From 2-12-FULL-65-11 sp049679965 (lineage in GTDB: Bacteria; Acidobacteriota; Vicinamibacteria; Vicinamibacterales; CAVVIG01), in the NCBI GenBank assembly GCA_049679965.1, contig JBAUGX010000129.1, positions 1 to 25,483 of the forward strand: a stretch of 25,483 nucleotides of DNA, read 5' to 3'. This document shows, one piece after another, positions 6,650 through 15,727 of this stretch. How positions within the stretch are numbered: position 1 is the stretch's first letter; every line of letters starts with the position of its first letter. The position numbers and the translations under genes were made by a program. Below the pieces are notes generated by a model. The model searched no databases, had not been told where the DNA came from, and saw nothing but the letters and a program-made list of their open reading frames with translations.

Positions 6650-6955
6650 TCAGACACCGCCGGCCCCGGCAAATTTCCGGGACTGGAAGCACTCCTTGCA
6701 GAACACCGGGCGTCCCTGCGTCGGTTTGAAGGGCACCGTCGTTTCCTTGCCGCAGGCCGAGCAGTTGGTCACGGTTTCGACGCGTTCGCGAGGCCCGCCG
6801 CCGGCCGGGCGGCTGGCCCGCCTCGACTTGCAGTCCTTGCACCGCTTTGGCTCGTTCTTGAAGTTTTTGTCGGCGAAGAACTGCTGCTCGCCGGCCGTCC
6901 AGACGAACTCCGCGCCGCAATCCGCGCACTTGAGGATCCTGTCCTGGAACTCCAT
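6650..6955 (-). CDS. zinc-ribbon protein with CxxC-x17-CxxC domain
   Basis: This 101-residue protein has two parts. Residues 1-45 hold CADCGAEFVWTAGEQQFF followed by CKDC, a probable zinc-binding domain (zf-trcl type). Residues ~69-94 hold CSAC-x17-CKEC, matching the CxxC-x17-CxxC family spacing exactly. Eight cysteines suggest two zinc sites. The linker is Arg/Gly-rich (RRASRPAGGGPRERV), which would suit nucleic-acid contact, but no function is established. The start is ATG 6955, with GAGGT 8 bases upstream. It follows rpsU by 25 bp in the same orientation and probably shares its transcript. Confidence 0.88.
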   Translation of the reverse strand: MEFQDRILKCADCGAEFVWTAGEQQFFADKNFKNEPKRCKDCKSRRASRPAGGGPRERVETVTNCSACGKETTVPFKPTQGRPVFCKECFQSRKFAGAGGV

Positions 6956-6980
6956 TGGTCGCTACCTCGTCGCGTCGGTC

Positions 6981-7178
6981 TTACTCCAGCTCGCGCCGGA
7001 GCTTCTTCCGATTGCGCTTCCGTGCGAGCGCCTGCTTGGCTCGCCGCTTGTCACCAGGTTTCAAGTAAAAGGAGTGCTTCTTGATGTCCTTGATGATGTC
7101 TTCCTGCTGGACCTTCCGCTTGAACCGGCGGAGGGCGCTTTCGATTGACTCGCCCTCCTGAATCTTGACTTCAGCCAC
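6981..7178 (-). CDS. rpsU: 30S ribosomal protein S21
   Basis: This 65-residue, strongly basic protein matches bS21: ESIESALRRFKRKVQQEDIIKDIKKHSFYLKPGDKRRAKQALARKRNRKKLRRE. S21 binds late in 30S assembly near the 3' end of 16S rRNA and helps mRNA selection. The start is GTG at 7176-7178, with an AGGGGGG stretch about 9 bases upstream. The length is normal. It is transcribed away from purD, from a well-formed promoter at 7239-7268. Confidence 0.96.
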   Translation of the reverse strand: MAEVKIQEGESIESALRRFKRKVQQEDIIKDIKKHSFYLKPGDKRRAKQALARKRNRKKLRRELE

Positions 7179-7211
7179 GCTCCGACACCCCCCTCACGAC
7201 CTAAATCGAGT

Positions 7212-7226
7212 GTGCTAGGCTAGCAC
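7212..7226. promoter_or_regulatory. perfect palindrome in the rpsU leader, candidate operator
   Basis: GTGCTAG-G-CTAGCAC is a perfect 7+1+7 palindrome. It lies just downstream of the predicted rpsU transcription start and 34 bp before the GTG. It could be a repressor site or a small hairpin in the leader. It also lies 75 bp upstream of purD on the other strand. Confidence 0.5.
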
Positions 7227-7238
7227 GGGTAAGCGCGG

Positions 7239-7268
7239 ATTCTAGGCGCAATCTTCATTTAAGGTCAA
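7239..7268 (-). promoter_or_regulatory. sigma-70-type promoter for rpsU
   Basis: On the minus strand, TTGACC (7263-7268) and TAGAAT (7239-7244) are separated by 18 bases. Each differs from consensus at one position. The predicted start, near 7232, gives a leader of about 54 nt. Confidence 0.65.
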
Positions 7269-7301
7269 GAAATCGTCCCCACGCCCTAAATCCTTTCGAT
7301 A

Positions 7302-8585
7302 ATGCGAGTTCTCGTCATCGGCGGAGGCGCGAGGGAGCACGCCTTGGTGGCCCGGCTGGCCGCCGATCGTGATGTGGGCGAGCTTGTTTGCGCCCCCGGC
7401 AATCCGGGCATCGCCCGCCTGGCGCGGACCGCTGCGGTCGACGCCTCGGACGTCGACGGACTGGTCACGTTGGCCGATCGCGAGCAGATCGACGTCACCG
7501 TGGTGGGCCCCGAGCTGCCGCTCAGCCTGGGCATCGCGGACCGCTTCGCGGCTGACGGGCGTCTGCTGTTTGGACCGACCGCCGCGGCGGCCCGGCTCGA
7601 GTCGAGCAAGGCGTTTGCAAAGGCCTTCATGGCGCGCCACCACGTGCCCACCGCGCGTTTTGTGACCTGCGAATCACACGACGCGGCCCTGCGCGTCGTC
7701 CACTCGGGCGAATACGGGTGGCCGGTCGTCCTTAAGGCCGACGGGCTCGCCGCCGGCAAGGGTGTCGTGATCGCGGAAGACCGCCAGGCGGCCGAAGCCG
7801 CCGTGACGTCGGTCATGACCGATCGAAAATTCGGCGTGTCCGGCGACCGGCTCGTCATCGAAGAATGTCTGGCCGGCCCCGAGGTGTCCTTCTTTGTGAT
7901 CTGCGACGGGCGGCGCGTCGTGCCGATCGGCACCGCGCAGGATCACAAGCGCATCTTTGACGACGACCGCGGGCCGAACACCGGCGGCATGGGCGCGTTC
8001 GCGCCGAGCCCGCTATCCGATGCCGCACTCACCGCGCGCGTCATGCGCGAGATCGTCGAGCCAACCGTCGCCGGCATGGCGGGAGAAGGACATCCGTTCA
8101 GCGGCTTCCTCTATGTCGGCCTGATGCTGACCGCGCAGGGTCCGAAGGTCATCGAGTTCAACGTGCGGCTGGGCGATCCCGAGGCGCAGGTGATTCTGCC
8201 GCTCATCGACGAGCCCCTCCTCCCGCTGCTGGTTGCGGCGGCGGCGGGCACGCTCGGTCCGTCGCCGGTCCGCATCGGATCGGAGCGGCTGGTCGGCGTC
8301 GTGCTCGCCTCGCGCGGGTATCCGGAGTCGTCGTCTTCTGGGCAGCCCATCAACGGGATCGACGCGGCCGAGGCCGTCCCCGGCGTCGCGGTCTACCACG
8401 CGGGGACCGCGCGAAAAGATGGCGAGGTGGTCACGGCGGGCGGGCGCGTGTTGACTGTCGTCGGTCGAGGGGCGGGTTTCGCCGAGGCCATCGGGCGCGC
8501 GTACGCCGGTGTCAGGAAGATCTCGTTCGACGGCATGCAGTACCGTGCCGACATCGGCCGGAAAGCTCTCCAATCTGAAATCTGA
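7302..8585 (+). CDS. purD: phosphoribosylamine--glycine ligase (GARS)
   Basis: This 427-residue ATP-grasp enzyme joins phosphoribosylamine and glycine to give GAR, step 2 of purine synthesis. The N-terminal MRVLVIGGGAREHALVARLA is the PurD signature, followed by CAPGNPGIARLA. The ATP-grasp core shows VLKADGLAAGKGVVIAED, IEECLAGPEVSFF, the GPNTGGMGAFAPSP loop, and IEFNVRLGDPEAQVILPL with metal-binding residues. The length is typical. The start is ATG 7302, with no good ribosome site. It is divergent from rpsU across a 123-bp gap and is followed 8 bp later by mtaB. A short tandem 7-mer (AATCTGA twice) spans its stop codon. Confidence 0.97.
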   Translation: MRVLVIGGGAREHALVARLAADRDVGELVCAPGNPGIARLARTAAVDASDVDGLVTLADREQIDVTVVGPELPLSLGIADRFAADGRLLFGPTAAAARLESSKAFAKAFMARHHVPTARFVTCESHDAALRVVHSGEYGWPVVLKADGLAAGKGVVIAEDRQAAEAAVTSVMTDRKFGVSGDRLVIEECLAGPEVSFFVICDGRRVVPIGTAQDHKRIFDDDRGPNTGGMGAFAPSPLSDAALTARVMREIVEPTVAGMAGEGHPFSGFLYVGLMLTAQGPKVIEFNVRLGDPEAQVILPLIDEPLLPLLVAAAAGTLGPSPVRIGSERLVGVVLASRGYPESSSSGQPINGIDAAEAVPGVAVYHAGTARKDGEVVTAGGRVLTVVGRGAGFAEAIGRAYAGVRKISFDGMQYRADIGRKALQSEI

Positions 8586-8593
8586 ATTCTGCA

Positions 8594-9946
8594 ATGCCAT
8601 TGAAGTACTCCGTCGTCACATTCGGATGTCGGGTCAACCAGGCGGACTCGCTTGGGTTCGAGGAGGATTTTCTCGCGCGCGGCGGCGTGGCCGCGGCGCC
8701 GGAGTCGGCCGACGTCGTGGTCGTGAATACCTGTTCGGTGACGGCGAGCGCCGACCAGGCCGCGCGGCAGACCGTCCGCCGCATCGCGCGCGTCAACCCG
8801 TTTGCGAAGATCGTGGTGACCGGTTGTTACGCGACCAGACGCCCAGACGAGGTACGCGATCTGCCCGGCGTGATCCGCCTCGTCCCGAACGACGACAAAC
8901 CAACACTCGTCGCCGGCCTGCCCCTCGACGTTGTACGTGGGGTCCGGCTTCAGCCGGACCTGTCGACAGCGGAACGCTTCGGCCATGGCGAGGGGAGCTG
9001 CGGCGCCGCGATCGAGCCCGGCGTGGCCGGCCGCACGGCATTTACGCTGCGCGTGCAAACCGGCTGTGCCGAGCCGTGCTCGTACTGCATCATTCCCGCG
9101 ACGCGCGGCCGGCCGCGGAGCGTGCCGCTCGGCGACGTGCTCGCCGAGGTCGAGCGTGTCAGGTTGGCCGGCTTCAAAGAGATCGCCCTGACCGGCGTCC
9201 ACCTTGGCTCCTACGGGCGCGACCTTTCCCCGCATTCTTCGCTCATTGATTTGCTGCGAGAGCTGGCAGCCTTCTCCCGAGCGCGAGAGTCTGCGATCGA
9301 GGGTGCTGGCGTACGTAGTGTCCGGCTTCAGCCGGACCTCTTGTTCCGCATCAGTTCGCTCGAACCCATGGACTGCACGGGCGACGTCGTCGATCTGGTC
9401 GCGACCTCAGCCTGTTTCGCCCCGCATTTCCATCTGCCTCTCCAGCACGCCAGTAACAAGGTGCTCGCAGCCATGCGCCGGCCCTACACCCTCGAGCAGT
9501 ATGCGTCGCTCGTCGACAACATTCGGGCCCGCCTGCCGCACGCTGCCATCGGCTCGGACATCATCATCGGGTTCCCTGGTGAAACCGACGAGGACTTCGA
9601 CGAGCTCGCCTCGTATCTGGAGTCTTCGCCCCTGACGCATCTGCACGTGTTTCCCTATTCCGACCGGCCTGGAACCGAGGCATCGACGTTGGGCGGGAGA
9701 GCGCACGGCTCGGTAGTGCGCGCGCACGCGCGCCGCGTCCGCGACATCGGCCAGCAGCTCGCGGCCGCGTTCCGCCGCTCGCAAGTAGGGACCGTGCATC
9801 GCGGTCTGACTCTCGAGGATGGGTCGCTGGCAGTGACCGGAAACTATCTCAAGGTGCGCGTCCCGCCGGGTCGTGCGCGAAATGAATGGGTCGATGTGAC
9901 GATCACCGGAGCGGATCCGCTCGTCGGCGACATCGCGTTGCCCTGA
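8594..9946 (+). CDS. mtaB: tRNA t6A37 methylthiotransferase, carrying two in-frame REP-like inserts
   Basis: This 450-residue radical-SAM enzyme adds a methylthio group to t6A37 of ANN-decoding tRNAs. The N-terminal UPF0004 domain has its three cluster cysteines C12 (FGCRVNQ), C47 (NTCSVT) and C78 (TGCYA). The radical-SAM cluster is C158-C162-C165 (GCAEPCSYC). FRISSLEPMD, HFHLPLQHASNKVL and SDIIIGFPGETDEDF are MiaB/MtaB signatures, and a TRAM-like end follows. The short form and FGCRVNQ favour MtaB over MiaB or RimO. Residues 114-123 and 240-249 both read VR(G/S)VRLQPDL, encoded by 29-base copies of a palindromic repeat. The first lies in the linker between domains, the second in a loop before the FRISSLEP strand. 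Confidence 0.93.
   Translation: MPLKYSVVTFGCRVNQADSLGFEEDFLARGGVAAAPESADVVVVNTCSVTASADQAARQTVRRIARVNPFAKIVVTGCYATRRPDEVRDLPGVIRLVPNDDKPTLVAGLPLDVVRGVRLQPDLSTAERFGHGEGSCGAAIEPGVAGRTAFTLRVQTGCAEPCSYCIIPATRGRPRSVPLGDVLAEVERVRLAGFKEIALTGVHLGSYGRDLSPHSSLIDLLRELAAFSRARESAIEGAGVRSVRLQPDLLFRISSLEPMDCTGDVVDLVATSACFAPHFHLPLQHASNKVLAAMRRPYTLEQYASLVDNIRARLPHAAIGSDIIIGFPGETDEDFDELASYLESSPLTHLHVFPYSDRPGTEASTLGGRAHGSVVRAHARRVRDIGQQLAAAFRRSQVGTVHRGLTLEDGSLAVTGNYLKVRVPPGRARNEWVDVTITGADPLVGDIALP
8933..8961 (+). repeat. REP-like unit inside mtaB, copy 1
   Basis: The unit contains the perfect palindrome GTCCGGCTTCAGCCGGAC (8942-8959), preceded by GTACGTGGG and followed by CT. It is in frame with mtaB and encodes VRGVRLQPD. 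It matches copy 2 (9311-9339) at 27 of 29 bases. Confidence 0.92.
9311..9339 (+). repeat. REP-like unit inside mtaB, copy 2
   Basis: The palindrome GTCCGGCTTCAGCCGGAC (9320-9337) is preceded by GTACGTAGT and followed by CT. It is in the same reading frame as copy 1 and encodes VRSVRLQPD. The surrounding loop is about 20 residues longer than I expect in this family. Confidence 0.92.
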
Positions 9947-9954
9947 TGCCTGGC

Positions 9955-10509
9955 CTAATCCCTGTCGTCGCGTCGGTCGTCCAACACGCGAATCTGGCCC
10001 CGTATTTCGCCACCCGGCGTCAGCGGTGTCGAGTGCACGTTGACGTAGGCCACACCAGCCCTCATGGCGGCAATCACCTCATCGAGCTCACCAGCGGTGA
10101 TTTGCTGGCTCGCGGTACCCGCGGCGATCACGTTGGCCGCCGTAATGGTCCCGGAAACGGTGCCTGCTTGCGAGCAGAAGGGCGTGAGGCCGGCGACTGC
10201 GGCTGGTGCCGGAGTTGTCGTCGTCTGGCACAGCCAGATCACGACGCTGCCGTTGACACCCTTTTGCGCGAAGTGGATGTGCGACTGTTGGACAGTCCCC
10301 TGCAGGTTCCCGAACGTCAATTCGTAATCGATGGACTGCTCGTCATGATCGATCGTGCCGCGGAAACGCCCGGCCCCCTCGGTGGACACGGCCGGGACTT
10401 CCTCGTAGCCGGTCAACGTAGCGCGTATTCGCTCGGTTCGCTGGGCGCCGATGGCGGTGGGCACCGAGAGCGCGACGATCAACGCCAACGGAATGTGAAG
10501 TGTTTTCAT
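9955..10509 (-). CDS. secreted CHRD-domain protein
   Basis: This is a 184-residue protein from ATG 10509, with GGGAGAG 7 bases upstream. The frame is open much further upstream, but that part is antisense to the kinase gene. Residues 1-22 form a signal peptide (MKTLHIPLALIVALSVPTAI). The rest is one CHRD domain: LTGYEEVPAVSTEGAGRFRG, YELTFGNLQGTVQQSHIHFAQKGVNGSVVIWLC, and the closing VNVHSTPLTPGGEIRGQI. CHRD domains are beta-rich modules first defined in chordin; the function in bacteria is unknown. Two cysteines may form a disulphide after export. It is a monocistronic gene convergent with mtaB, with its own promoter at 10597-10625. Confidence 0.92.
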   Translation of the reverse strand: MKTLHIPLALIVALSVPTAIGAQRTERIRATLTGYEEVPAVSTEGAGRFRGTIDHDEQSIDYELTFGNLQGTVQQSHIHFAQKGVNGSVVIWLCQTTTTPAPAAVAGLTPFCSQAGTVSGTITAANVIAAGTASQQITAGELDEVIAAMRAGVAYVNVHSTPLTPGGEIRGQIRVLDDRRDDRD

Positions 10510-10596
10510 GGGCGGACTCTCCCTTTCAACTTGTGACCTCTCGGCCAGCACGCGACCTGATTGACGAGCTCGAACGCGAGAATCGAGGAGGGGACG

Positions 10597-10625
10597 ATTC
10601 TGCAGGCGAGTCAACTGAGTGTCAA
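10597..10625 (-). promoter_or_regulatory. sigma-70-type promoter for the CHRD gene
   Basis: On the minus strand, TTGACA (10620-10625, full consensus) and CAGAAT (10597-10602) are 17 bases apart. The predicted leader is about 80 nt. The rest of the 198-bp gap to the kinase gene shows no convincing plus-strand promoter. Confidence 0.6.
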
Positions 10626-10707
10626 TCGATGGAAGATGCCGATTGCGTAAACTTTGAGGACGCGTCCAAGAATCCGGATCTGGCGGCACGTCTCGTGAGA
10701 CCTCTCC

Positions 10708-11469
10708 ATGACCATCAAACTCAAGGACTGTGACCTCTCCACCCGCCTCGACGACGAGGAGGACTACAGAACGCGCCTGCACAAGGCCCAGCTTCAGTTG
10801 CTGCTGATCCAGCGGCACATGTACGACACCAAGCGCGAAGCCGTGCTGCTGTTCGAAGGCTGGGACGCGGCGGGCAAGGGTGGCTCGATTCGGCGCCTGT
10901 GCGAGCGGCTGGACCCGCGCGGCTATGTCGTCCATGCCATTGGCGCGCCCACCGAGGAGCAGAAACACGTGCACTACCTGCAGCGCTTCTGGGTGAGACT
11001 GCCCGGTCCCGGCCGTCTCGCGATGTTCGACCGAAGCTGGTATGGACGGGTGCTGGTCGAACGCGTCGAGCGGTTTGCCGAGAAAGACGAGTGGAAGCGC
11101 GCCTACGACGAGATCAACGCGTTCGAGAGGCTTCTCACCAACGATGGCGTACCCGTGGTGAAGTACTTCCTGCATATCAGCAAGAAGGAGCAGCTCAAGC
11201 GCTTTCGGGCGCGTGAGAACAATCCGTTCAAGAATTGGAAAATCACCGACGAAGACTACCGTAACCGTGGGAAGTGGAAGGACTACGAGCGTGCGATTGA
11301 CGATATGCTCGAAAAGACGTCGACCACGCACGCGCCGTGGCACGTCGTGGCGGCCAATCACAAGTGGCACGCCCGCGTGACCGTGTGCGAAACCGCGGTC
11401 AAAGCCCTCAGCGAGGCCCTGGAATGCGACGCCAAGCTGCCCAAGGGGTGGCGCGATCTCGACCAATAG
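10708..11469 (+). CDS. polyphosphate kinase 2 family protein
   Basis: This 253-residue PPK2-type kinase transfers phosphate between polyphosphate and nucleotides. The Walker A motif is GWDAAGKGGS (51-60), the Walker B region is MFDRSWYGR (106-114), and the lid is KRFRARENNPFKNWKITDEDYRNR (about 164-187). These are the three family hallmarks. The C-terminal APWHVVAANHKWHARV is also conserved. It is a single-domain form. Whether it prefers AMP, ADP or GDP cannot be told without class-specific alignment. Such enzymes are cytosolic and regenerate nucleotides from stored polyphosphate. The start ATG 10708 has only a weak ribosome site. It is convergent with rlmN, 13 bp apart. Confidence 0.92.
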   Translation: MTIKLKDCDLSTRLDDEEDYRTRLHKAQLQLLLIQRHMYDTKREAVLLFEGWDAAGKGGSIRRLCERLDPRGYVVHAIGAPTEEQKHVHYLQRFWVRLPGPGRLAMFDRSWYGRVLVERVERFAEKDEWKRAYDEINAFERLLTNDGVPVVKYFLHISKKEQLKRFRARENNPFKNWKITDEDYRNRGKWKDYERAIDDMLEKTSTTHAPWHVVAANHKWHARVTVCETAVKALSEALECDAKLPKGWRDLDQ

Positions 11470-11482
11470 CCAAGTGCCGCGG

Positions 11483-12622
<1,140 letters not shown>

Positions 12623-12642
12623 TTTACTCCTGCCGGCCCTTG

Positions 12643-13944
12643 GTGACGCGGATTCCTGCTAAGATCGTGACCTTGTCGAACCTTCCCATCGTTCGAAACG
12701 TTCTCGACAACGGCGTCCGCGTGCTGACCGAGCGCATGACCCAGGTGCGCTCCATCAGCATCGGCGTCTGGCTGACGCGCGGGTCGCGGCATGAATCGGC
12801 CGAGCGCGGCGGCATCGCGCACTTCGTCGAGCACATGCTCTTCAAGGGTACCGCGACTCGAAGCGCCGAAGACATTGCACAGGCCATCGATTCGATTGGC
12901 GGCCAGCTCGACGCCTTCACGGCCAAGGAATACGCCAGCTATTACATCAAGGTCCTCGACGAGCACCTGCCGCTCGCCATCGACATCCTCGCCGACATCG
13001 TCCGCAACCCGGCATTCTCCGCCGAGGATGTCGAGCGCGAAAAAAAGGTCGTCGTCGAAGAGATCAAGATGGTGGAAGACACGCCAGACGATCTCGTCCA
13101 CGAGCTGTTCACGCAGGGCTTCTGGGAGGACCACCCGCTCGGCCGGCCGATTCTCGGCACCCGCGAGACGGTCGAATCCTTTGGCGTCGATGTGCTGCGC
13201 GATTACTTCACGCAGTCGTACACCGCTCGGAACCTGATTGTGTCGGCGGTCGGCAACCTGGAGCACGGGCACGTCCGCGATCTGGTCGAGGAAAAGCTGG
13301 GCTCGCTGGGGCGCAGCGATGCGTCGCTGGGCGAGCTGGCGCCGCGGGTGGTGCCGCGGGTGCTGATTCGCACCAAGGAGCTCGAGCAGAGCCACCTGTG
13401 CGTGGGCGTCGGCAGCTATCCGCAGAACCACGACGATCGCTATGCGAGCTACGTGCTCAACACGCTGCTCGGCGGCTCGATGAGCTCTCGCCTGTTCCAG
13501 AACATCCGCGAGAAGCGCGGCCTGGCATACGCCGTATCGAGTGGCCTGAGCGCGTACCGTGATGCCGGCTCATTTACGATCTATGCCGGCTGTGCCAACG
13601 ATGCGGTCGGCCAGGTGATCGATCTGGTCGTCGAGGAGCTGCGGGGCGTGAAGCAGATGGCGGTGCCCGCACCCGAGTTGCAGCGGTCGAAAGATCATCT
13701 GAAGGGCAGCCTCATGCTGGGGCTCGAGAACACCGCGAGCCGGATGTCGCACCTGGCCCGTCAGGAGATCTACTTCGATCGCCAGTTCGGGCTCGACGAG
13801 ACGCTGCAGGGCATCGAGCGCGTCACGGTGGACGACGTGCAGCGGGTGGCGGTCGACCTGTTCAGGAACGGGTCGCTGTCGGCCACCGTGCTGGGCAACG
13901 TGAACGGACTGCAGATACCACCTGAACGATTGACTCTGGATTGA
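12643..13944 (+). CDS. M16-family zinc peptidase (processing-peptidase-like)
   Basis: This protein of about 433 residues has the inverted zinc motif HFVEH (about 60-64) within GGIAHFVEHMLFKGT. The downstream EREKKVVVEEIKMVEDTPDD supplies the third zinc ligand. The C-terminal half carries the second M16 domain, with the R/Y-containing NIREKRGLAYAVSSGLSAYRDAGSF motif. It resembles mitochondrial processing peptidase beta and the bacterial YmxG type. There is no signal peptide, so a cytosolic oligopeptidase is likely; substrates are unknown. The start is uncertain: TTG 12640, GTG 12643 and GTG 12667 are all possible and none has a Shine-Dalgarno sequence. Homology begins at about NVLDNGVRVLTE. 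It lies 50 bp before purB in the same direction. Confidence 0.92.
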   Translation: MTRIPAKIVTLSNLPIVRNVLDNGVRVLTERMTQVRSISIGVWLTRGSRHESAERGGIAHFVEHMLFKGTATRSAEDIAQAIDSIGGQLDAFTAKEYASYYIKVLDEHLPLAIDILADIVRNPAFSAEDVEREKKVVVEEIKMVEDTPDDLVHELFTQGFWEDHPLGRPILGTRETVESFGVDVLRDYFTQSYTARNLIVSAVGNLEHGHVRDLVEEKLGSLGRSDASLGELAPRVVPRVLIRTKELEQSHLCVGVGSYPQNHDDRYASYVLNTLLGGSMSSRLFQNIREKRGLAYAVSSGLSAYRDAGSFTIYAGCANDAVGQVIDLVVEELRGVKQMAVPAPELQRSKDHLKGSLMLGLENTASRMSHLARQEIYFDRQFGLDETLQGIERVTVDDVQRVAVDLFRNGSLSATVLGNVNGLQIPPERLTLD

Positions 13945-13967
13945 GCGTGGAAGGCGTGAAGCCCCAG

Positions 13968-13993
13968 ACTTGAGACTTCACACTTGAGACTTC
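13968..13993. repeat. 12-bp tandem repeat before purB
   Basis: ACTTGAGACTTC occurs at 13968-13979 and 13982-13993, a 14-bp period, ending one base before the TTG start of purB. Its effect on translation is unknown. Confidence 0.8.
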
Positions 13994-13994
13994 T

Positions 13995-15299
13995 TTGATC
14001 GCACGGTACACACACCCCGAAATGGGCCGCGTCTGGAGCGACCAGCGTCGCTACGAGACGTGGCTGCTCGTCGAGACGGCCGCCGCCCACGCCATGGCCG
14101 CCGCCGGCATCGTGCCGGCGGATGCCGCCCGCGACATCGAGGCGCTCGGGGCGTTCGACATCGCCCGCATCGACGAGATCGAGCGGACCACGCAGCACGA
14201 CGTGATCGCCTTCACGACAGCCGTCGCCGAGCACGTCGGGCCGTCCGCCCGCTGGCTGCACTTCGGGTTGACATCGTCAGACGTCATCGACACGGCGCAG
14301 GCGCTGCAGATGCGCGAGGCCTGCGACCTCATCCTGGGCGACCTCGACGCGCTCTCGGCCGCCATTCGCGACCGTGCCCTCGAGCATCGTCGCACGCCGA
14401 TGATCGGCCGCACGCACGGCGTGCACGCCGAGCCGATGACGTTCGGTCTCAAGATCGCCCTCTGGTACGCGGAGATCGGGCGCGCCATCGGGCGCGTCCG
14501 TCGCGCGCGGACGACGGTCAGCGTCGGCATGGTGTCGGGCGCCGTCGGCACCTTCGCCCATCTGCCGCCGTCGATCGAGGCAGACGTCTGCCGCCGGTTG
14601 GGACTCGAGCCGGCGCCCGTGGCGTCGCAGGTCATCCAGCGCGATCGGCACGCGGAGCTGATGTCGGCGCTGGCGATCACCGCAGCCTCGCTCGAGAAAT
14701 TCGCGCTCGAGATCCGCGGGCTGCAGAAGACCGAGATCGGCGAGGTCGAGGAGCCCTTCGCCAAGGGCCAGAAGGGATCGTCGGCGATGCCGCACAAGCG
14801 CAATCCGATCGGGTGCGAGCAGATCGTCGGGCTGGCCCGCCTGATTCGCGGCAATTGTCAGGCGGCGTTCGAGAACATCGCGCTGTGGCACGAGCGCGAT
14901 ATTTCGCATTCCTCGGTCGAGCGCGTGATCCTGCCCGACAGCTTCATCGCTCTCGACCACATGCTGCGGCGCTTCACGCGCATCGTGCGCGGCATGGTGG
15001 TGTATCCGGACCGGATGCGCGAGAATCTCAACCGCTCCCGCGGCGTCGTGTTTTCGGGCACGGTGCTGCTGGAGCTCGCCCGGCGAGGCGCGTCGCGCGA
15101 GCAGGCCTACGAGTGGGTGCAGCGCAACGCCATGCGGTCGTTTGCGGAGCAGCGCGACTTCAAGGCGCTATTGCTGGCCGACGCGGACGTGACGCGCGTG
15201 CTGCCGCCCGCCGACATCGAACGCGCATTCGATCTTGAGGATCAGTTGAAACACATCGACCACATTTTCGACCGGGTTTTTCATGCCGTTCCGGTATGA
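13995..15299 (+). CDS. purB: adenylosuccinate lyase
   Basis: This 434-residue fumarase/aspartase-superfamily enzyme cleaves SAICAR and adenylosuccinate, releasing fumarate. The signature GSSAMPHKRNP lies at 261-271, with the catalytic serine in the flexible loop. Other active-site stretches are LTSSDVIDTA and MIGRTHGVHAEPMTFG. The TTG start is chosen because the family begins M-I-x-R-Y-x-x-P-E-M; the next ATG (14022) would remove that conserved segment. There is no clear ribosome site, only GAG in the tandem repeat just upstream. It opens the purine cluster purB-purS-purQ-purL-purF-purM-purN. Confidence 0.96.
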   Translation: MIARYTHPEMGRVWSDQRRYETWLLVETAAAHAMAAAGIVPADAARDIEALGAFDIARIDEIERTTQHDVIAFTTAVAEHVGPSARWLHFGLTSSDVIDTAQALQMREACDLILGDLDALSAAIRDRALEHRRTPMIGRTHGVHAEPMTFGLKIALWYAEIGRAIGRVRRARTTVSVGMVSGAVGTFAHLPPSIEADVCRRLGLEPAPVASQVIQRDRHAELMSALAITAASLEKFALEIRGLQKTEIGEVEEPFAKGQKGSSAMPHKRNPIGCEQIVGLARLIRGNCQAAFENIALWHERDISHSSVERVILPDSFIALDHMLRRFTRIVRGMVVYPDRMRENLNRSRGVVFSGTVLLELARRGASREQAYEWVQRNAMRSFAEQRDFKALLLADADVTRVLPPADIERAFDLEDQLKHIDHIFDRVFHAVPV

Positions 15300-15349
15300 A
15301 GAGAGTTCTGCCGAGGCCGAGAGTCGACGCTCGAGGCCGAGGTCTTTTG

Positions 15350-15388
15350 GCGAGTGGGGGTGGGCCCCCGCGAGCGAGTAAATAAATG
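15350..15388 (+). promoter_or_regulatory. hairpin module abutting the purS start
   Basis: GGGGG (15356-15360), TGGG loop and CCCCC (15365-15369) are followed by GCGAGCGAGTAAATAAATG, where the ATG starts purS. The second module before purQ has almost the same tail. The preceding gap holds two copies of CGAGGCCGAG. Confidence 0.5.
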
Positions 15389-15625
15389 CGCGCAAGAGTC
15401 TTCGTCACGCTCAAGCCGTCGGTGTTCGATCCGCAGGGCCGGACCATCGCCGAGGCGCTGCACTCACTCGGCTATAACGGCGTCGAGAGCGTGCGGCAGG
15501 GCAAGTACTTCGAGCTCGACCTGGCGACGACCGAGGCCGCGAAGGCCAGAGCCCTGGCCGCCGAAGTCGCCGACAAACTGTTGGCAAACCCCGTGATTGA
15601 AAGCTACCGGATAGAAGTGGACTGA
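15386..15625 (+). CDS. purS: FGAM synthase subunit PurS
   Basis: This 79-residue protein is a typical PurS: RVFVTLKPSVFDPQGRTIAEALHSLGYNGVESVRQGKYFELDL, ending NPVIESYRIEVD. PurS dimers bridge the glutaminase PurQ and the small synthase PurL, and are required for ammonia transfer. Its presence agrees with the short PurL downstream. It starts at ATG 15386 after a G-rich hairpin and an AGTAAATAA spacer with little Shine-Dalgarno character. Confidence 0.96.
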   Translation: MRARVFVTLKPSVFDPQGRTIAEALHSLGYNGVESVRQGKYFELDLATTEAAKARALAAEVADKLLANPVIESYRIEVD

Positions 15626-15631
15626 GCCGCT

Positions 15632-15727
15632 GACTAAAGCGGATAGTCGCCGCTAACCACCGCGGCGAGCCGATGAGGCGAGCCGTGGCAGGCGCTGGGG
15701 GTGGGGCCCCAGCGCAAAGTGAAAAAT
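15632..15727 (+). promoter_or_regulatory. conserved structured leader, copy upstream of purQ
   Basis: Three hairpins can be drawn. H1 is GACTA (15632-15636) with TAGTC (15644-15648). H2 is TCGCCGC (15647-15653) with GCGGCGA (15662-15668) and loop TAACCACC. H3 is GCGCTGGGG (15692-15700) with CCCCAGCGC (15707-15715) and loop GTGGGG. H1 and H2 overlap by two bases, so they may be alternatives. A nearly identical sequence precedes purF. The module ends in GAAAAATG, whose ATG is out of frame with purQ. Confidence 0.65.

Noticed and set aside
15632..15720. Known purine riboswitch or PurR operator upstream of purQ
   Set aside because: It lacks the three-way junction core of the guanine/adenine aptamer and has no PurR-like box that I can recognise.
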